From Eublepharis macularius (taxonomy: Eukaryota > Chordata > Lepidosauria > Squamata > Eublepharidae), in the NCBI RefSeq assembly GCF_028583425.1, contig NC_072796.1:144407464-144471463 (forward strand): a stretch of 64,000 nucleotides of DNA. The letters are read 5' to 3'. The notes under the pieces were generated by a model. That model worked only from the letters and a program-made list of their open reading frames with translations. It was not told the origin of the DNA and searched no databases. Positions 45,735 to 64,000 of the stretch are shown one piece after another. The translations under genes and the position numbers were made by a program. Positions within the stretch are counted from its first letter, which is position 1. The number at the start of each line of letters is the position of its first letter.

Positions 45735-46065
45735 ACTTTGGTTGTTGTGGGTTTTCCGGGCTGTATTGCCGTGGTCTTGGCATTGTAGTTCCTGATGTTT
45801 CGCCAGCAGCTGTGGCTGGCATCTTCAGAGGTGCAGCACCAAAAGACAGAGATCTCCCAGTGTCACAGTGACACTGAGAGATCTCTGTTTTTTCACTGTG
45901 ACACTGGGAGATCTCTGTCTTTTGGTGCTGCACCTCTGAAGATGCCAGCCACAGCTGCTGGCGAAACATCAGGAACTACAATGCCAAGACCACGGCAATA
46001 CAGCCCGGAAAACCCACAACAACCATCGTTCTCCGGCCGTGAAAGCCTTCGACAATACATTGAAC
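45735..46065. mobile_element. Palindromic pair of Penelope-like terminal regions
   Basis: Two terminal blocks, 45737-45870 and 45893-46020, face each other as near-perfect reverse complements, with about 22 bases between that are themselves related. The right arm continues through ccatcgttctccggccgtga to ttcgacaatacatt. Each arm contains the hammerhead-like motif. The whole would fold into a hairpin of about 130 base pairs. Confidence 0.8.
45932..45984 (+). ncRNA. Hammerhead-ribozyme-like fold in the palindromic Penelope-like copy
   Basis: Core CTGAAGA at 45936-45942, stem II GCCAGC (45944-45949) with GCTGGC (45957-45962), GAAA at 45963-45966, then CATC in place of CGTC seen in the copy at 26 kb, and AGG (45971-45973) pairing with CCT before the core. 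The change in the tiny stem III would weaken it, and the extra base before stem II is shared. Confidence 0.35.
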
Positions 46066-46263
46066 AAACTTTGTTGCATTACATGCTTGATTAAATTATC
46101 TTTCCATTGATATATAATTTTATGGTATTACTTCAAAAGAAAGTGGTGTTATGAGCCATCAAACCTCAAAAATGCACTTTTCTCAAAAGGTTTCCACAAT
46201 TTTGGCCACTAGTGTAACTACTCCTTTGCTCTGTGTTCTCAGAGGTTGGGCCTGAGGCCATCT

Positions 46264-46763
46264 GTCATGACTGTGTACGTGCCATGATTGTTGGGGTGTC
46301 ACTGATGCCACAGTATATTGAATGTCTGCAGTATTCTCTCCTTAGCCATGTTCTTTCCATATTATAGCTGTTATTTCTCCAGACCCTCAGGACAGGATGG
46401 GCCTCTCATGTTCTCTCACAGAACTATGCATCTCCGAGCTAGAGACAACCTTGGGGACTCCAGATGCCAGCATTTGCTACTTTGCCTAGATGCTGGGAAC
46501 CTATTATTGTGTACTTACTGTTTAGCCATAACTATAAAGGGTTCTCACAGGACCCATGTAAACCTGAGCGCCAAAATCTTAACCGTTGCTGGCGCACGGG
46601 AAGCAAGTATAAAACAGACTTTTTGTTTTGCCTTATCATTTCTACCAAGCTCCGTGATGGAGTGCAGACCTGAAATGTAAAATCCTGAATAAAGCCTTTT
46701 CCATTGGAACCAATGTGTGTTCACTGGAGAGGGACTAAGGGGTCTATCTGCCACGAACTGACA
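46264..46763 (+). mobile_element. Probable solo LTR of an endogenous retrovirus, fossil
   Basis: A block of about 500 bases runs from tgtcatgact to a ...gaactgaca end, with an AATAAA and a short R/U5-like piece (ggaaccaatgtgtgttcact) close to the 3' end, as in retroviral LTRs. No internal retroviral region lies beside it. Target-site repeats were not clear, so the borders are approximate. Confidence 0.45.
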
Positions 46764-47561
46764 CCACCTCTTCCACAGAAGGGTGGAGAAGGCAGCATGG
46801 TGGTGGCCGTAGGCGCCCCCCCCCCTCCACAGAACGGCCATCCCCCCTCCTTGAATGAGAAAGAGGAGACAGGGTGATCTCCCTCCAGTAGAGCCCGGGC
46901 TTTCCTCAGGGTTACAGCTGCTCTCCAGGCCACAGAGGTCAGCTCCCCTGGAAGAAGTGGCCGCTTCAGTCTTGCTGAGAGGGGTATGAGCAGCAGGGGT
47001 GGGGTGCTAGCCCCTCTTTCTGAGGTGGGAGGGGAAGCAGCCCTTTCCACCTCCCCATCTATTGAGGAAATGGTCTGATGCAGAAAAGGGATGGCCAGGC
47101 CTTCGCCAGGCCCTTGTGCTGGCATTTCTGCTTCCAGGTCTTGGCTCCTTCCAGCAGGAAATCGGAGAAGCAGCAAGTGAACCTGCAGGGATCACAGACC
47201 AGCTGCCTCTTCCAGGCCCCCTGGTTCAGACTTTGCATACAATAACGCCCAGATGTGATCATTGCTCACCACAATCCAAAGGTATGACACAAAGTACGCC
47301 AGGCTTGTGGTGTGGGAGAAGTGCTGCCAGCCAAGGACAACCACACTGCCCTTGATGGAGCCCGCCTGTTAACTGCAGGGGCCCTGCCTGCCCCTTTGCT
47401 GAGGCAACAGATGTGGAGGAAGGGGGGTGTCTGTGCCCCGGCCTCCCATTGCTTCTGCTTTGGGCACAGAGGAGCAGGTGGCAGCTGGTGCAAGCTAGGA
47501 GGAGGTTTGCTCCCCAGCGCTAGGGCAAAGGCTCCAGAGGAGGCACCTGCTCAAGGAGGCA

Positions 47562-47567
47562 TTTATT
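47562..47567 (-). terminator. IQANK1: Candidate poly(A) signal of IQANK1
   Basis: AATAAA on the - strand (plus tttatt) about 390 bases after the IQANK1 stop. It is the first hexamer found downstream. Confidence 0.5.
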
Positions 47568-47955
47568 TGAGCACAAGCCTTCCGCCTTTGTGTGCCACCG
47601 CACCCGTGGGAGATTTCGGGGCTGGGGCAGAGAAGGCTTTCTTTCCTGGGGCTGCCACGCAGGACTTTCATAAGGCAGAAGGAAGCCGCTGTGCAAACGG
47701 GCCTCTTCAGAAGCCTCGCTTTCTGAAAGAGAGCAGCTCCCTCAGCATGGCAGGCGGCCTGGCCTGGCAGAGGGTGGGCTGGCTGGCACTTCACTTGCTG
47801 GCATGCCCGGCAGCTGCTGGGTGTCATCCCTCCCCCAGCCCCCGCCAGCCTCTCCTGGCCTCAGCAGGGCACCTGCCTGCAGCCCCAGAAGACATGACAC
47901 AAGGAGGCAAGCCCGAGCTCAGGTGCTGCTTTAATGGGACGCAGGTGGGCAGTGC

Positions 47956-61497
<13,542 letters not shown>

Positions 61498-62149
61498 TTA
61501 TACAGGGAAGTCTCGTTTCATACTTCCACTTGTTATGGTTAGGACAGACAATGCTAACACGAGGGGGAAACAGTCCATCGCCTATGGAGGGTAAAGAGTT
61601 CATCTAGTGCCAGCGCTGGCCTCTACCCCAGACAAGGCAAGGGAGAGAAGGAAGGATGGGGGAAGCAGCAAAGAAGCTGATGTTATTTATACATGGGAAT
61701 GCTGTATGGGGGGTGCCAAGGGGGCGAGTCAGTTTCCAAATCCATTGATTATTATGGGTACAAGTAGAAAAAACATCATGAATGCTCTGGTGGAAACAAC
61801 TACACTTCAAGTTCAGCTTGGATTAAAAAGCTAAGGTGACACTATTTCCACTCAGCCACCAAAGATTAAGTTTAAGAGACTTTTTGATTTGTCTTTATCA
61901 TATGTTGGGAAAATCTTGTTTTAAATTTAAATTGTTTAAAATGTTGTTTTAATTTTTTTTAATGTTCACTGCCATGGGGACCCTATGTGGGTGGAAGGGC
62001 AGCATAATTACAAATGTTTTGAATAAATAAATAAAAGCCACTGATTAAACAGTTGTCCTGGTAGAACTGACCCCCCCCCCCGGATATTCAGTCCTCCACC
62101 AGCCCCGAATAGGAGGTCAGGGGGGAGGGGTGGCAATCCTTGCCCGAGA

Positions 62150-64000
62150 GTCTTTCTCCCTCAGGCCGCTCCCCGCCCGTAAGATCTCTGGCACTGAATG
62201 CGGAGGCCTGGTGTGGGGTGCTGAGGAGAGTTTGGCTATCTGTCTGGTGTACTGACCGCCTGGCGCACCAGCAGATACCCTGCCGTGCCTGCTAGAGGTG
62301 GTAGCGGGGTGGGCTGGGGGACTTCAACATCCATGTCGATGATGCCTCCTCTGTGCAGGCTGCGGACCTGGTGTCTTCCATGGCAGCACTGGGGCTCTCC
62401 CAATTTGTATCGACCCCTACACATCAAGCAGACTCAGGGCTGGCCGGCAGCTGCCTCAGGGTGCTAAGGCGCTGGAGGGGTGCTGGCCCAGGGGCAGGGG
62501 CGTGCACCATGGAGCTGCCACCGCTGCCGACCAGGAGTGTGTGCTGGTGATGGCAGCGTGGGGCAGCTGAGCGGGCAGCCTCCTGTTCAGTTGATCTGCG
62601 GGCCAGGTGCAGCAGGTGGCCAGCTGTGCCTGGCCAGCAGAGCAACTGAACGGGAGGACTGGAAGGCCCCCCCACACACCAGCCCTGGAAGGCCCCCCCC
62701 ACACCAGCTGGAAGGCCCCCCCCACACCAGTGATGTCATCACGCAGTCCGGTGCGCGTGCACGTACATGCGTGCCCACAGAGGCAGCTGTTAAGCTGCCT
62801 CAGGTGCCAGTGACGCTGGAGCCAGCCCTGAGCAGGCCACACGCTAGATTTGATCTTTGGGATGGGGTTAAATGTGGATCTGGAAGTGGCAGAACTGGTG
62901 CCATGGTCAGACCACTCGGACCTGAGGGCTCAACTGGGGATACCACCACTCCCGCAAGGGCAGTGAGCTGATTTATGCTCACCCATGGAGACTTATGGAC
63001 CCGACTGAGTTCCAGAATGCTTTGCGGGATCCAATGCTCCATGGTGGTTCGTTAGATGAGCTGGTGGAGGACTGGCAGTGCCGGCTCTCCGATGTCATCG
63101 ACGAAATCGCCCCCCGTCGCCCTCTTTGCTCCTGTGCAAGACGGGCTCCCTGGTATACAGAGGAGCTGCGACGGAAGAAGTGGGAGCTAAAACGGCTTGA
63201 GCGAGTGTGGCGACGATCTCGGGACGAAGAGGCAAGATTATCTTATAGGACGTTTATGAAAGCCTATGAGGTGGCAGAGAAAGATGTAAAGAAAGAATTT
63301 TATGCAGCCTCCATCGCGTCAGCTAGCTCACGGCTGGTAAAGGTCAGTGCCAAGGGGCTTCGGTCCTCGCTGGAAGCCATTGTTAACCTATCCTTAGGTT
63401 CCAGGGTTTTTCCTGGGCCATTAAAGGAAGCTGTGGTGAGGCCTCTTTTAAAGAAACCATCGCTGGACCCCACCAACCTGGTCAATTACCGCCTGGTTTC
63501 AAACCTCCCATTTCTGGGAAAGGTGATTGAGTAGGGGGTGATGGAACAGCTGCAGGGCTTCCTGAAGGATGTATCAGCCCTAGACCCCTTCCAGTCCGGT
63601 TTCTGTCCGGGACATGGGATGGAGACGTTGCTGGTCGCCCTCACAGACGATCTTCGTAGACATCTGGATCAAGGTGGCTCAGCGCTGCTGATATTATTGG
63701 ATCTGTCGGCAGCGTTCGATACAGTCGATTACCATCTTCTGACTCACTGTCTCACCCATGTGGGGATACAAGGGACTGCCTTGCAGTGGCTTGTCTCTTT
63801 TCTCCATGGTCGGGGACAGAGAGTGGCGCTTGGGGAGAAATTGTCATCCCGCCACCCTTTGGTGTGCGGGGTCCCACAGGGAGCAATACTCTCCCCATTA
63901 TTGTTTAACATCTATATGCGCCCCCTTGCCCAGTTGCTGTGAAGTTTCAGACTTGGGTGTCATCAATATGCAGATGACACCCAGTTGTATCTGATGATAG
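62150..64000 (+). mobile_element. L2-like LINE, runs off the window
   Basis: Sense +. The endonuclease end has LGDFNIHVDD-like sequence at about 62318-62345 and, after an inserted MITE, ctagatttgatctttggg (LDLIF) at 62845-62862. The linker 62995-63534 is open (APWYTEELRRKKWELKRLER; AVVRPLLKKPSLDP). One in-frame TAG at 63532-63534 parts it from the RT frame 63538-63942, which has LDPFQSGFCPGHGMETLLVA, LLILLDLSAAFDTVDYHLLT and PQGAILSPLLFNIYM. A frame change follows, then the catalytic YADDTQLYL at about 63966-63992. Better kept than the copy at 22-24 kb. Confidence 0.9.
62435..62830. mobile_element. hAT-like MITE inserted in the L2 LINE
   Basis: A 396-base block has inverted ends CAGGGCTGGC and GCCAGCCCTG and is flanked by agcagact (62427-62434) and agcaggcc (62831-62838), a 6/8 match consistent with an aged 8-base hAT target duplication. 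Removing it restores the L2 endonuclease reading (THQ...AGHTLDLIF), which proves the insertion. No transposase frame. It holds a small internal minisatellite (ggaaggccccccccacacca) at about 62658-62727. Confidence 0.85.

Overview
This window looks like nuclear DNA of a squamate reptile. Its genes are split by introns and carry vertebrate splice signals. Introns and intergenic DNA are filled with the repeat mixture usual in lizards: CR1, L2 and L1 LINEs, tRNA-headed SINEs, Penelope-like elements, DIRS-like fossils and hAT-type MITEs. The species cannot be fixed from the sequence alone. I ran no searches; gene names rest on recalled protein sequence and on agreement of exon phases.

Layout. (1) About 1-17945, + strand: the 3' part of SCRIB (Scribble), the C-terminal region after the PDZ domains, ending in a stop at 16470-16472 and a poly(A) signal at 17920-17925. 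One of its introns holds a DIRS-like fossil and others hold CR1 and L2 pieces. (2) About 17950-34300: a repeat-rich stretch with no convincing host gene: L1, L2, CR1, SINEs, several Penelope-like pieces and a second DIRS-like fossil. (3) 34340-38743, - strand: a KMT5A/SETD8-like SET-domain methyltransferase whose N-terminal half is a long coiled coil. (4) 40150-41230: a GC- and CpG-rich block that looks like a shared, two-way promoter. (5) 42614-43870, + strand: a coiled-coil gene whose first exon seen is paralogous to the start of the methyltransferase coiled-coil exon, so the two form a head-to-head pair. (6) 47545-61464, - strand: the 3' part of IQANK1 (IQ motif and ankyrin repeat protein), nine exons in consistent phase. 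(7) 62150-64000: an L2 LINE running off the window, split by a hAT-like MITE with a target-site duplication.

SCRIB and IQANK1 are, as I recall, tail-to-tail neighbours in mammals (human 8q24.3), and they keep that orientation here. The methyltransferase/coiled-coil pair sits between them and is the most unusual content. Its SET domain has Phe where KMT5A has the Tyr of the Phe/Tyr product-specificity switch. The second theme is hammerhead-ribozyme-like folds in the Penelope-like repeats and in one unrelated repeat near 60.1 kb.
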